DNA of 64,000 bases from JADZAI01 sp046348585 (GCA_046348585.1 JAXMDZ010000004.1:62001-126000); one strand, 5' to 3'; positions 26,155 to 34,484 are shown, numbered from the stretch's first letter. Made by a program: numbers and translations. Notes: a model not told the origin generated them from the letters alone.

Positions 26155-28143
26155 TCAAAGCCGCGCCTTGGCCGCGGCGACGACGGCTTCCGGTGTGATC
26201 CCGAAATGCCGGTAGAGATCCTGATAGGGCGCGCTGGCGCCGTAGCCGGTCATGCCGACGAACGCGCCCTTCGGCCCGATATAGCGGTCCCAGCCGAGCG
26301 GCGAGGCGGCTTCGACGGCGACCTTGACGAGGCCTTCGGGCAGCACGTCCGCGCGGTAGGCGGGGGTCTGTTCCTCGAACAGCTCGAACGAGGGCAGCGA
26401 GACGACGCGCGCGCCGATGCCTTCGGCTTCCAGCGCCTCGCGGGCTTTCAGGGCGATCTCGACTTCCGAGCCGGTGGCGATGAGGCAGACCTTCTCGGGC
26501 GCTTCGGCGGCGCGCAGCACGTAGCCGCCCTTGGCCGTCAGGTTCTCGCCCGCGTCGGCGAGGCGCGCCTGCGCGAGGTTCTGGCGGGTGAGGGCGAGGG
26601 CCGAGGGCCGCGCCGTCTGGCCGAGCGCGATCTCCCAGGCCTCCGACGCCTCGATGGCGTCGCAGGGCCGGAAGACGAGGAGGTTCGGGATCGCCCGCAG
26701 CGAGGCGACGTGTTCGACCGGCTGGTGGGTCGGGCCGTCCTCGCCGACGCCGATCGAATCGTGGGTGAGGACGTGGATCACGCGGAGGCCCATCAGCGCC
26801 GCGAGGCGGATGGCGGGCCGGGCATAGTCGGCGAACACCAGGAAGGTGCCGGAATAGGGGATGACGCCGCCATGCAGCGCCATGCCGTTCATCGCCGCGG
26901 CCATGCCGTGCTCGCGGATGCCGTAATGGACGAAGCGGCCGTCGTAATGGCCGGGCGTGACGAAGGTCATGCCCTTGGTGAGGGTGTTGTTCGAGCCGGT
27001 GAGGTCGGCCGAGCCGCCGATCGTGTTGGCGAGCGCCGCGTTCGCGGTCTCCAGCGCGATCTCGCTCGCCTTGCGGGTGGCGATGGACTGCGGCTTGGCG
27101 GCGAGCGCCGCGCGGGCTTCGGCCATCGGACGCTTCAGCGCCGCCGCGACGTCGCCCGACAGCGCCTCCTCGAAGGCCGTCTTCTTGTCGGACGCGGCGA
27201 GACGCTTCGCCCACGCCTCGCGCGCCGCAGCGCCCCGCGTTCCCGTGGCGCTCCAGGCGGCGCGCACGTCGTCCGGCACCTCGAACGGCGCATAGGGCCA
27301 GTCCAGCGCCTTGCGCACCTCGTCGGCGCCTGCCGCGTTGATCGAGAAGCCGTGCGCCTTGTTGGTGCCGGCGACCGGCGAGCCGAAGCCGATCACCGTC
27401 TTGCAGGCGATCAGCACCGGCCGATCCTGCGTTTCGGCCCATTCCAGGGCCGCGGCGATCTCGTCCGCGCTATGGCCGTCGATCGAACGGACCGCCCAGT
27501 TGGCGGCCTTGAAGCGGGCGACCTGGTCGCCGCTTTCGGCAAGGCTCAGCGGGCCGTCGATCGAGATGCCGTTGTCGTCGAAGAGGACGATCAGGCGGTT
27601 CAGCTTCAGATGGCCGGCGAGGCTGATCGCCTCGTGGCTGACGCCTTCCATCAGGTCGCCGTCCGAGGCGATCACATAGGTCTTGTGATCGACCAGATCG
27701 TCGCCGAAGCGGGCGTTGACGATGCGTTCGGCCAGCGCCATGCCGACGGCGGTGGCGAGGCCCTGACCGAGCGGCCCGGTCGTCGTCTCGACGCCGGCCG
27801 CATGGCCGTATTCGGGATGCCCGGCGGCCGGCGAGCCGAGCTGGCGGAAGGCGCGGATCGCCTCCATCGGCATGCTCTGGTAGCCGGTGAGGTGCAGGAT
27901 CGCGTAGAGCAGCATCGAGCCGTGGCCGGCCGACAGCACGAAGCGGTCGCGGTCCGGCCAGGCGGGATCGCGCGGGTCGAACTTCAGGAAGCGCGAAACC
28001 AGCACCGTCGCCACGTCGGCCATGCCCAGCGGCAGGCCCTGATGGCCGGAATTGGCGGCGATCACCGCATCCACCGACAGGACGCGGATCGCGGCCGCCA
28101 TACGGCGCAGCATCTGGGGATCGTCGGCGGGGGCGGTCGGCAT
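26155..28143 (-). CDS. tkt: Transketolase
   Basis: A 662-residue thiamine-diphosphate enzyme of the pentose phosphate pathway. The N-terminal half has GHQGLPLGMADVATVL, GHGSMLLYA and GDGDLMEGVSHEA-like (SDGDLMEGVSHEA) TPP-binding motifs; the pyrimidine domain carries REHGMAAAMNGMALHGG and THDSIGVGEDGPTHQP. Length is standard. It is the first gene of the tkt-gap-pgk-fba-thiE-Sel1 run. The 142-base gap to the divergent DUF4164 gene should hold its promoter; I could not identify one with confidence. Confidence 0.96.
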   Translation of the reverse strand: MPTAPADDPQMLRRMAAAIRVLSVDAVIAANSGHQGLPLGMADVATVLVSRFLKFDPRDPAWPDRDRFVLSAGHGSMLLYAILHLTGYQSMPMEAIRAFRQLGSPAAGHPEYGHAAGVETTTGPLGQGLATAVGMALAERIVNARFGDDLVDHKTYVIASDGDLMEGVSHEAISLAGHLKLNRLIVLFDDNGISIDGPLSLAESGDQVARFKAANWAVRSIDGHSADEIAAALEWAETQDRPVLIACKTVIGFGSPVAGTNKAHGFSINAAGADEVRKALDWPYAPFEVPDDVRAAWSATGTRGAAAREAWAKRLAASDKKTAFEEALSGDVAAALKRPMAEARAALAAKPQSIATRKASEIALETANAALANTIGGSADLTGSNNTLTKGMTFVTPGHYDGRFVHYGIREHGMAAAMNGMALHGGVIPYSGTFLVFADYARPAIRLAALMGLRVIHVLTHDSIGVGEDGPTHQPVEHVASLRAIPNLLVFRPCDAIEASEAWEIALGQTARPSALALTRQNLAQARLADAGENLTAKGGYVLRAAEAPEKVCLIATGSEVEIALKAREALEAEGIGARVVSLPSFELFEEQTPAYRADVLPEGLVKVAVEAASPLGWDRYIGPKGAFVGMTGYGASAPYQDLYRHFGITPEAVVAAAKARL

Positions 28144-28285
28144 GGCGGGCTCCGGTGGGGCGGCGTCCGATTAGACGTTGAAGCCCCGGCGATCAAGAAG
28201 TCCTTGGGATTTGGCGATCCGGCCGTCCCTGCCTAAGGTGCGCCAGCAGATTCGCAAAGCCCAACGCCCACCTTGAAGTGACGCC

Positions 28286-28549
28286 ATGGCATCGCTCGAC
28301 GCCGCCCTGAACCGCCTCGCCATCGCCCTCGACGCGCTCGAATCGCGCCTCGGCGGCGCCGTAGGGGCTGCCAAGGCGACCGAGGACCTGATCGGACAGC
28401 TGGCGCTGATGAAGGCCGAGCGCACCGAAATGCAGGACGAGATCGACCGACTGCGGAGCGAGGTGCGGGCGCTGGACGATCTCCACGAGGACATGTCCGG
28501 CCGTCTCGACGCCGCCCTGCGCGACGTGCAGGCGGTTCTGGCGGAATAG
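28286..28549 (+). CDS. DUF4164 coiled-coil protein
   Basis: An 87-residue alphaproteobacterial DUF4164 protein that is almost entirely helical. Heptad patterns run through ALNRLAIALDALESRL and MKAERTEMQDEIDRLRSEVRALDDLHEDM. It lies nine bases upstream of zapA and is routinely found there, so a link to the Z ring is plausible but unproven. No enzymatic motif. Confidence 0.85.
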   Translation: MASLDAALNRLAIALDALESRLGGAVGAAKATEDLIGQLALMKAERTEMQDEIDRLRSEVRALDDLHEDMSGRLDAALRDVQAVLAE

Positions 28550-28558
28550 GAAGGCCCC

Positions 28559-28918
28559 ATGCCGCAGGTCGTCGTCACCATCAACATGCGCTCCTACGCC
28601 GTCGCCTGCGGCGAGGGCGAGGAGGAGCACCTGCTCCGCCTCGCGGCGCGGGTGAACGAGCGCGTCACCGAACTCGCCAACGAGGTCGGCCAGGTCGGCG
28701 AGACCCGCCTGATGCTGATGGCGGCGCTGCTGCTCGCCGACGATCTGGAGCAGGCCGAAGGCCGCGCCGAGGACGCCGAGACCGTCGTTATGGGGGCGCG
28801 GCAGGCGAAGGAGGAGGCGCTCGCCGCCGGCCGCGAGCTGGAGGCGAAATCGGCCGCCTATGTCGAACGCCTCGCCCAGCGCGTCGAATCGCTCGCCGCC
28901 CGGCTGGCCCCTGCCTGA
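28559..28918 (+). CDS. zapA: Cell division protein ZapA
   Basis: A 119-residue ZapA, which cross-links FtsZ filaments and stabilises the Z ring. The N-terminal globular part shows VVVTINMRSYAVACGEGEEEHLLRLAARVNERV (family core, split here by the helix boundary), followed by a long C-terminal coiled coil (70-115). It is co-transcribed with the DUF4164 gene. In related genomes 6S RNA and ygfA follow directly; here a redox module on the minus strand lies between. Confidence 0.92.
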   Translation: MPQVVVTINMRSYAVACGEGEEEHLLRLAARVNERVTELANEVGQVGETRLMLMAALLLADDLEQAEGRAEDAETVVMGARQAKEEALAAGRELEAKSAAYVERLAQRVESLAARLAPA

Positions 28919-28924
28919 GCGCCC

Positions 28925-29773
28925 TCAGCGCAGGCGAATCAGCCCGCGCGCCTGAAGCTCCATCGCGATCCGCCGGATCCCGTTTTCGCCCTCGGCGAGC
29001 GCCGCGCGGCTGGTGTGGACGGAATAGTATCCGGTGACGAGATCGTGCGGGTGCTTGACGGCCGCGCCCAGGATGAACGCCGTGTCCTCCGCCGCCTCGA
29101 AGACGATCGCCCCCGAGCCCTCGGCGAAGACCGCCATTTCGCCCGCGCCGACGCGCTCCGGCGCCGCCACCGCGCCCTTATGGACGGCGATCCAGGCCAC
29201 GGACTGCCCTTCGGCAGGTTCGAAGCGCCACGTCTCGCCCGCGTTCAGCGTCACCGCGAGATAGGTGATGCCGCCGGGCGCCGGAACCGGGCTCGCCGCG
29301 TCCTCATAGCGTCCGAGCACGACGCGGGCGGGGCCTGCCGCCGGCACTTCGTCCGCCGACAGATAGCGGCTTTCGGGCGCGCCGAGTTCGAGCGCCGCCG
29401 GCATGGCGAGCCAGAGCTGATAGCCCCGCGTCGGGCCTTCGCCGCCCAGCGAACTCGTGTGCCAGACGCCGCCGCTCGCCCGCATCCACTCGATGCCGCC
29501 GGCCCCGACCTCGCCCTTGACCCCGGTCGTCTCCTCGTAGCCGACCGCGCCCTCCATCACGAGCGTCAGCGTGGCGATCCCCGAATGGGGATGCCAGCCG
29601 AAGCCCGCCCCGGCGCCCGGCTCGGCCTCGAACCAGTCGAGGAAGACGAACGGCTTGACCAGTTGACCGGCATCGCCGGGGCTCATCAGCCGGGTGATCG
29701 GACCGTGCTTGCGGCCGCGCGTGCGAAAGACGATCGGGCGCGAGGCGTCGGCGGGGCGGGCGAGGGCAGTCAT
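28925..29773 (-). CDS. Pirin family protein
   Basis: A 282-residue bicupin of the pirin family, some members of which have quercetinase activity or act as redox-responsive regulators. The metal site of the N-terminal cupin is seen as GFGWHPHSGIATLTLVMEG (His61 and His63), with a further His in VWHTSS and Glu in GIEWM. The C-terminal cupin lacks obvious ligands. It is the last gene of the wrbA-doxX-pirin run and ends six bases from zapA on the other strand. Confidence 0.92.
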   Translation of the reverse strand: MTALARPADASRPIVFRTRGRKHGPITRLMSPGDAGQLVKPFVFLDWFEAEPGAGAGFGWHPHSGIATLTLVMEGAVGYEETTGVKGEVGAGGIEWMRASGGVWHTSSLGGEGPTRGYQLWLAMPAALELGAPESRYLSADEVPAAGPARVVLGRYEDAASPVPAPGGITYLAVTLNAGETWRFEPAEGQSVAWIAVHKGAVAAPERVGAGEMAVFAEGSGAIVFEAAEDTAFILGAAVKHPHDLVTGYYSVHTSRAALAEGENGIRRIAMELQARGLIRLR

Positions 29774-29831
29774 CGGAACGCTCCTTCGGGCGGGAAATTG
29801 AAAGACGGCGGCAGCCGGATGGCAAGGGCCG

Positions 29832-30236
29832 TCAGGTGGAGGCCGGACGGCGCGCCGAACGCGCGTCGAGGCTGAACGCCCCGGCGCCGAAGGCCACGAC
29901 CTGCAGAAGACCGCCGGCGATCGCGACGTTCTTCATGAACTGGATCGCCTGCATCCGGTCGGCGAAGTCGAAATGGAACAGCAGCGCCGCGAGAATCGAG
30001 AACCCGGCCAGCCCGAACGCCGCGAGGCGGGTCTGGAACCCGGCGATCAGCGCCACGCTGCCGACGATCTCGACCGCCGTCGCAGCCCAGGCGAGGAGTT
30101 GCGGCATCGGCAGTCCGGTCGAGCCGACCGCGGCGGCGGTGGCGGCGGGATCGGCCAGCTTCGCCAGACCGCTCATCAGGAAGATCGCGGCGAGGGCGAC
30201 GCGCCCGGCGAAGGCGGCGAGGGAGGACATGGACAT
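29832..30236 (-). CDS. DoxX family membrane protein
   Basis: A 134-residue DoxX-type protein with four hydrophobic segments (about 7-25, 48-66, 70-88 and 98-120). The family signature is visible in ALAAIFLMSGLAKLADP and in the later FMKNVAIAGGLLQVVAFG. Its function is not settled; DoxX proteins are often found with quinone reductases and pirins in oxidative-stress loci, as here. I took the first of two ATGs (MSMSS), with AAAGG upstream. Confidence 0.88.
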   Translation of the reverse strand: MSMSSLAAFAGRVALAAIFLMSGLAKLADPAATAAAVGSTGLPMPQLLAWAATAVEIVGSVALIAGFQTRLAAFGLAGFSILAALLFHFDFADRMQAIQFMKNVAIAGGLLQVVAFGAGAFSLDARSARRPAST

Positions 30237-30292
30237 GGACGTGGACCTTTGGAGATGAGATGGGGCGGCGCGTGCTGCGCCGCCCTGAGGCC

Positions 30293-30892
30293 TCAGCCGA
30301 ACAGCTTGGCGGCGGTCCTGGCGACCAGTTCGCCCTGATGGCGCGCGCCGGCGAGTTCGGTCTCGCTCGGACGGCGGCTGCCGTCGCCGCCGGCGATGGT
30401 CGTCGCGCCGTAGGGCGCGCCGCCGACCACCTCGTCCAGCCGCATCTGGCCCTGATGGCTGTAGGGCAGGCCGACGATGATCAGGCCGAAATGCAGCAGG
30501 TTGGTGATGATCGTGAACAGCGTCGTTTCCTGCCCGCCATGCTGGGTGGCGGTCGAGGTGAAGGCCGCGCCGACCTTGCCGTTGAGCGCGCCGCGCGCCC
30601 AGAGGCCGCCCGCCTGATCGAGGAAATTGGCCATCTGCGCGCCCATGCGGCCGAACCGCGTGCCGGCCCCGACGACGATGGCGTCGTAGTTCGCCAGATC
30701 CTCGATCCGGGCGATCGGCGCCGCCTGGTCGAGCTTGTAGTGCGAGGCCTTGGCGACCGCTTCGGGCACCAGCTCGGGCACGCGCTTGATGTCGACCTCG
30801 GCGCCGGCGCTGCGCGCGCCTTCGGCGATGGCCTCGGCCATCGTCTCGATATGGCCGTAGGACGAATAATAGAGGACCAGAACCTTGGGCAT
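30293..30892 (-). CDS. wrbA: NAD(P)H:quinone oxidoreductase, WrbA type
   Basis: A 199-residue flavodoxin-like enzyme that reduces quinones by two electrons and so avoids semiquinone radicals. The FMN loop is VLVLYYSSYGHIETMAEA; further conserved stretches are VGAGTRFGRMGAQMANFLDQ, GAAFTSTATQHGGQETT and VGLPYSHQGQM. Length is typical. It is the first gene of a three-gene run with doxX and pirin and is divergent from a LysR regulator, which probably controls it. Confidence 0.95.
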   Translation of the reverse strand: MPKVLVLYYSSYGHIETMAEAIAEGARSAGAEVDIKRVPELVPEAVAKASHYKLDQAAPIARIEDLANYDAIVVGAGTRFGRMGAQMANFLDQAGGLWARGALNGKVGAAFTSTATQHGGQETTLFTIITNLLHFGLIIVGLPYSHQGQMRLDEVVGGAPYGATTIAGGDGSRRPSETELAGARHQGELVARTAAKLFG

Positions 30893-30953
30893 GGGAACTC
30901 CGTGAGCGTGGGGAATGAATCGGTGCCGACACACATGGCTGTTCTCTCTATTC

Positions 30954-30997
30954 TCGAAAACAGATATAAAACTGATTGGTCTGTTCGATATTTCAGA
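30954..30997. promoter_or_regulatory. AT-rich operator region between wrbA and lysR
   Basis: In GC-rich surroundings, this stretch is markedly AT-rich and holds overlapping symmetries: TCGAAAACAGA (30954-30964) against TCTGTTCGA (30980-30988), and TCTG-N10-CAGA (30980-30997). LysR-type regulators bind such interrupted dyads in divergent promoters. The exact box is inferred. Confidence 0.5.
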
Positions 30998-31020
30998 AAA
31001 GAGAAGCGCGGCCCCCGTCC

Positions 31021-31962
31021 ATGTCCCCATCCGCGCCCGCCGTCGGGATGCCGACCCTCGACCAGCTCCAGGTCTTCCTCGCGGTCGCCGAAACCGGCAG
31101 CTTCGCCGCCGCCGCGCGGCAGCTGAAACGCGCGACCTCGGCGATCAGCTACCAGATCGACCAGTTGGAGCTTCAGCTCGGCCTCGCCCTGTTCGACCGC
31201 GCGGGGACGCGGCGGCCCGTTCTGACCCCGGCGGGTCTCGCGATGCGGACCGAGGCGCAGGGTGTGCTGCGCGGCGTCGGCGCGCTGCGTGCCCGGGCGG
31301 GCGGGCTACGCACCGGGCTTGAGGCGGAAGTCTCGCTGGTCGTCGATGTGATGCTGCCCGCCGAGCGCCTCGCCTGCGCCGCGCGGGACTTCCAGGCGGA
31401 TTTCCCGACCGTCGCGCTGCGCCTGCATATCGAGAGCCTCGGGGCGGTCGGGCAGCTCGTGCTGGGCGGCGTCGCGACCATCGGCGTCAGCGGCCCGATC
31501 CGGGCGGGCGGCGAGGTGCTGGAACAGCGGGCGGTCGGCGACATCGAGCTGGTGCCGGTCGCCGCGCCCGATCATCCGCTCGCCCGGCGCGGGACGCTCG
31601 CGCCCGGCGAGTCGCGCGATCACATCCAGCTCGTTCTCTCCGACCGCTCGCCGCTGACCGCCGGACAGGATTTCGGCGTCCTCGCCGAGCGGACCTGGCG
31701 CATCGCCGATCTCAGCGCCAAGCACGCGCTGCTGCGGGCCGCGATCGGCTGGGGCTCGATGCCGCGCTGGATGATCGCCGACGATCTGGCGGCAGGGCGG
31801 CTCGTCGCGCTCGATCTCCCCGAATGGCCGCGCGTCGGCTATCCGTTCCATCTCATCCATCGCACCGATACGCCGCCCGGCCCGGCCGCGCGCTGGCTGA
31901 TCGACCGCTTCGCCGCGCAGGCCGAGGGAGGCGAGAGCGGCGCCTACGCGGCCGCGCCCTGA
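31021..31962 (+). CDS. LysR-family transcriptional regulator
   Basis: A 313-residue LTTR. The N-terminal winged helix covers about residues 12-70: LDQLQVFLAVAETGSFAAAARQL, then the recognition helix region ATSAISYQIDQLELQLGLALFDR. The effector domain follows (about 95-300). It is divergent from wrbA and is the obvious candidate to control wrbA-doxX-pirin in response to quinones or other electrophiles; the ligand is not known. The last 20 residues are Gly/Ala-rich. Start ATG 31021. Confidence 0.92.
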   Translation: MSPSAPAVGMPTLDQLQVFLAVAETGSFAAAARQLKRATSAISYQIDQLELQLGLALFDRAGTRRPVLTPAGLAMRTEAQGVLRGVGALRARAGGLRTGLEAEVSLVVDVMLPAERLACAARDFQADFPTVALRLHIESLGAVGQLVLGGVATIGVSGPIRAGGEVLEQRAVGDIELVPVAAPDHPLARRGTLAPGESRDHIQLVLSDRSPLTAGQDFGVLAERTWRIADLSAKHALLRAAIGWGSMPRWMIADDLAAGRLVALDLPEWPRVGYPFHLIHRTDTPPGPAARWLIDRFAAQAEGGESGAYAAAP

Positions 31963-31983
31963 GACGCGTGCGCCCCGCGCGCT

Positions 31984-32012
31984 TTGCCACGCGGCCCCCG
32001 GCTCCCTATATT
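31984..32012 (+). promoter_or_regulatory. Sigma-70 type promoter of 6S RNA
   Basis: TTGCCA (31984-31989), 17 bases, TATATT (32007-32012). The predicted start lies at about 32017-32019, which coincides with the 5' strand of the 6S terminal helix. Confidence 0.8.
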
Positions 32013-32016
32013 GGCC

Positions 32017-32185
32017 GTGGGCGGGCTCACTGGTCCGCAGGTTAGAAGACCGATACCCAGGGGCCTTAATGGTTCTCTCGGGAGCTGTCCCTGACCGGGC
32101 CCCTGGGCCCGGACATATGGCGCCCACCTGCATCTGCAGGCCCATGAGGATCAAACCTTCGACGGCGTCTCCGGTACCCGCCCAC
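32017..32185 (+). ncRNA. ssrS: 6S RNA
   Basis: About 169 nt that fold as a 6S RNA, the open-promoter mimic that sequesters housekeeping RNA polymerase. The terminal helix is GTGGGCGGG (32017-32025) with CCCGCCCAC (32177-32185); ACTGG/CCGGT (32029-32033 and 32171-32175) and AGGTT/AACCT (32039-32043 and 32154-32158) extend it. A central bubble follows, with the hairpin CCTGC-ATCT-GCAGG (32127-32140) on its 3' side. A perfect 10-bp stem, CCCAGGGGCC/GGCCCCTGGG (32056-32065 and 32098-32107), leads to the apical loop. It sits directly before the 5-formyl-THF cyclo-ligase gene, its usual neighbour. Confidence 0.85.
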
Positions 32186-32194
32186 CGGAATTCG

Positions 32195-32782
32195 ATGGAA
32201 GACCTGACCCTCACCGACGAGAAAGCGGCGCTGCGCCGCAAGGCGCTGCTTGCCGCCCGTGCGTCCGCCGCCGCCTATGGCGACGAGGCGGGCCAGCGCG
32301 TCGCCCGTGCGTTTCTCGCGGCCGTGCCGGTCGCCGAGGGCGCGGCGGTCAGCGGCTACGCGCCGCTGAAGTCCGAAATCGACCCGCTGCCGCTCCTCAC
32401 GCTGCTCGCCCGGCGCGGTCACGCCATCGCCCTGCCGTATGTCGAGGCCGCCGGACGGCCGCTGCTGCTGAAGCGCTGGCGGCCGGGCGAGAAGCTCACG
32501 GCCGGCCAGTTCGGCGTCCGCCAGCCCGCCGCGAGCGCCGAGACGCTGAACCCCGACATCCTGCTCGTGCCGCTCGTCGCCTTCGACAGCGAGGGCTATC
32601 GTCTGGGGCGCGGCGGCGGCTTCTACGACCGCACCATCGCCGAACTGAAAGCCCAGCGGCCGCTCGTCACCGTCGGCCTCGCCTTCGCCGCCCAGCACAT
32701 GCTGCGCGTGCCGCGCGAGCCGCACGATCAGCGCCTCGACTGGATCGTGACGGAAGAGGGCGCGCTTTCCTGCGCGCCGTGA
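32195..32782 (+). CDS. ygfA: 5-formyltetrahydrofolate cyclo-ligase
   Basis: A 195-residue enzyme that converts 5-formyl-THF to 5,10-methenyl-THF with ATP. The family motifs are the N-terminal KAALRRKALLAAR, GYAPLKSEIDPLPLL, LLVPLVAFDSEGYRLGRGGGFYDRTI (folate and phosphate site) and VGLAFAAQ. The start at ATG 32195 lies ten bases after the 6S RNA 3' helix; the longer frame upstream would run through the RNA. In many bacteria this gene is co-transcribed with 6S RNA. Confidence 0.94.
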   Translation: MEDLTLTDEKAALRRKALLAARASAAAYGDEAGQRVARAFLAAVPVAEGAAVSGYAPLKSEIDPLPLLTLLARRGHAIALPYVEAAGRPLLLKRWRPGEKLTAGQFGVRQPAASAETLNPDILLVPLVAFDSEGYRLGRGGGFYDRTIAELKAQRPLVTVGLAFAAQHMLRVPREPHDQRLDWIVTEEGALSCAP

Positions 32783-32795
32783 TATTGGCCCCTTC

Positions 32796-33629
32796 ATGAG
32801 ACTCCTCTTTCTCGGCGACATCGTGGGCAAGGCCGGACGCGACGCGGTGCTGCGCGAACTGCCCTATCTGCGCCGCGCCCTCGATATCGACTTCGCCGTC
32901 GTGAACGCCGAAAACGCCGCGCACGGCTTCGGCCTCACCGCCTCGATCGCCAACGAGTTGTTCGATGCCGGGGCCGACGTGCTCACCACCGGCAATCACG
33001 TTTGGGACCAGCGCGAGCTGCTCACCCATATCGAGCGCGAGCCGCGCATCCTGCGTCCGGCCAATTTCCCGCCCGGCACGCCGGGGCGCGGCACCGGGCT
33101 GTTCCCGGCGTGCGGCGGCCGCCAGGTGCTCGTCGTCCATGCCATGGGCCGCGTTTTCATGGAGCCGCTCGACTGCCCCTTCCGCGCCGTCGACAAGGAG
33201 CTTGAGGCGGCGCCGCTGGCCGCCGTCGCCGACGCGATCCTCGTGGACATGCACGCCGAGGCGACCTCGGAGAAGATGGCGATGGGCCATTGGTGCGACG
33301 GCCGCGCCTCGCTGGTGGTCGGCACGCACAGCCATGTGCCGACCGCCGACGCGCAGGTCCTGCCCAAGGGCACCGCCTTCCAGACCGACGCCGGGGCCTG
33401 CGCCGACTACGCCTCGGTCATCGGCTTCGATCCCGGCGTGCCGCTGACCAGATTCGTGCAGAAGATCCCGGCCGGAAAGATGGAGCCGGCGCTCGGCCCG
33501 GCGACGGTCTGCGGCGTCTTCGTGGAGACCGACGACCGCACGGGCCTCGCCCGCCGCATCGAGGCGGTGCGCACCGGCGGGCGGCTCCATCCCTCGATCC
33601 CGAAAGTGGAGGCGGAGGTTCCGGCATGA
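32796..33629 (+). CDS. ymdB: TIGR00282 family metallophosphoesterase
   Basis: A 277-residue YmdB-type phosphoesterase. The metal motifs LFLGDIVGKAGRD, NAENAAHG, TTGNHVWDQRE and GTHSHVPTAD are all present. In Bacillus the homologue hydrolyses cyclic nucleotides and affects sporulation and biofilm gene expression; its role in Alphaproteobacteria is unknown. The gene is 13 bases after ygfA and overlaps the next gene by four bases (ATGA). Confidence 0.93.
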   Translation: MRLLFLGDIVGKAGRDAVLRELPYLRRALDIDFAVVNAENAAHGFGLTASIANELFDAGADVLTTGNHVWDQRELLTHIEREPRILRPANFPPGTPGRGTGLFPACGGRQVLVVHAMGRVFMEPLDCPFRAVDKELEAAPLAAVADAILVDMHAEATSEKMAMGHWCDGRASLVVGTHSHVPTADAQVLPKGTAFQTDAGACADYASVIGFDPGVPLTRFVQKIPAGKMEPALGPATVCGVFVETDDRTGLARRIEAVRTGGRLHPSIPKVEAEVPA

Positions 33630-34297
33630 GCTTCAAGGGCCTAGGGCCGCAGGCGCTGCCCTTCCTCAAGGCGCTCGCCTTCCACCAGACGAAAGACTGG
33701 TTCGAAGCCAACCGCGCGATCTACGAGACCGAGATCAAGGGGCCGCTCGGCGATCTGGTCGAGGACGTCTCGGCGGCGCTCGCGGCGGCGAAGATCCCGT
33801 TGCGCGGCGATCGCAAGAAGGCGCTGTTCCGGCTGCACCGCGACACGCGCTTCTCCAAGGACAAATCGCCCTACAAGACGAATGCCGGAGCGGTGCTGAA
33901 TCGCGACGGCACCAAGGGTACGGGCGGGATGCTCTATATCCATATCGACCCGGCGGGCTGCTTCGCCGCCGCCGGCTGGTACATGCCCGAACCAGAGACG
34001 CTGGCGAAGTTTCGCGCGGCCATCGTCAAGTCGCCCAAGGCCTATCGCGCGATGGAAGCGGCGCTTGCCGGGGCGAAGCTGAAGCTCTCGGACGACTACA
34101 CGCTGAAACGCACGCCGCGCGGCTTCGAGCAGGTGACCGATCCCGACCTGCTGACGGCGGTCAAGCGCACCGGCTTCGTCGTCAGCCGTCCGCTCAAGGA
34201 GGCGGACCTGGGCAAGGCCAAACTGGCCGAAACCGTCGTCGCCTTCGCAAAGGACGCGCTGCCGCTGCTCCAGTTCGGCTGGAAAGCGACGACCTGA
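33626..34297 (+). CDS. DUF2461 (TIGR02453) family protein
   Basis: A 223-residue protein of the DUF2461 family, function unknown. The signature regions are FLKALAFHQTKDWFEANRAIYE, LFRLHRDTRFSKDKSPYKTNAGAV and GGMLYIHIDPAGCFAAAGWYMPEP. It probably folds as a single alpha/beta domain. It is translationally coupled to ymdB through an ATGA overlap. Confidence 0.88.
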   Translation: MSFKGLGPQALPFLKALAFHQTKDWFEANRAIYETEIKGPLGDLVEDVSAALAAAKIPLRGDRKKALFRLHRDTRFSKDKSPYKTNAGAVLNRDGTKGTGGMLYIHIDPAGCFAAAGWYMPEPETLAKFRAAIVKSPKAYRAMEAALAGAKLKLSDDYTLKRTPRGFEQVTDPDLLTAVKRTGFVVSRPLKEADLGKAKLAETVVAFAKDALPLLQFGWKATT

Positions 34298-34484
34298 CGT
34301 CGCGCCGCAACACGCATGGGTTGTGTTCGCGCGAGGTCGAACGCCGGGCAGCTGTGTCCGCCGTGCCATGCCGTCCGTCAATCTTGCGGTCCGGCGCACT
34401 GCCGAGGGGGTGCCGCTTGCGGTTTTTGCGGTCTGCCACCTAAAGAGTTAACGCCGAAAAGCGAATCGCCTTGGGGCGCGCGAT
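34298..34484. other. Non-coding stretch before the autotransporter relic
   Basis: No gene or stable terminator is recognised here. Near 34451-34482, the bases CCGAAAAGCGAATCGCCTTG and the following GGGCGCGCG resemble the 5' end of the intact autotransporter gene (34631-34657), which may be the left edge of the relic described next. Confidence 0.4.

Noticed and set aside
22800..28143. A Calvin-cycle (cbb) operon
   Set aside because: RuBisCO, phosphoribulokinase and CbbR are absent; the enzymes fit glycolysis, gluconeogenesis and pentose phosphate metabolism.
32017..32127. A shorter 6S RNA ending at CGCCCAC 32121-32127
   Set aside because: The longer form has a 9-bp terminal helix plus two further pairings and a bubble hairpin, closer to the known 6S layout; the short pairing is kept only as a possible alternative state.
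32017..32185. SRP RNA or tmRNA in the same interval
   Set aside because: The SRP GGAA-tetraloop motif and a tRNA-like end with tag frame are both missing.
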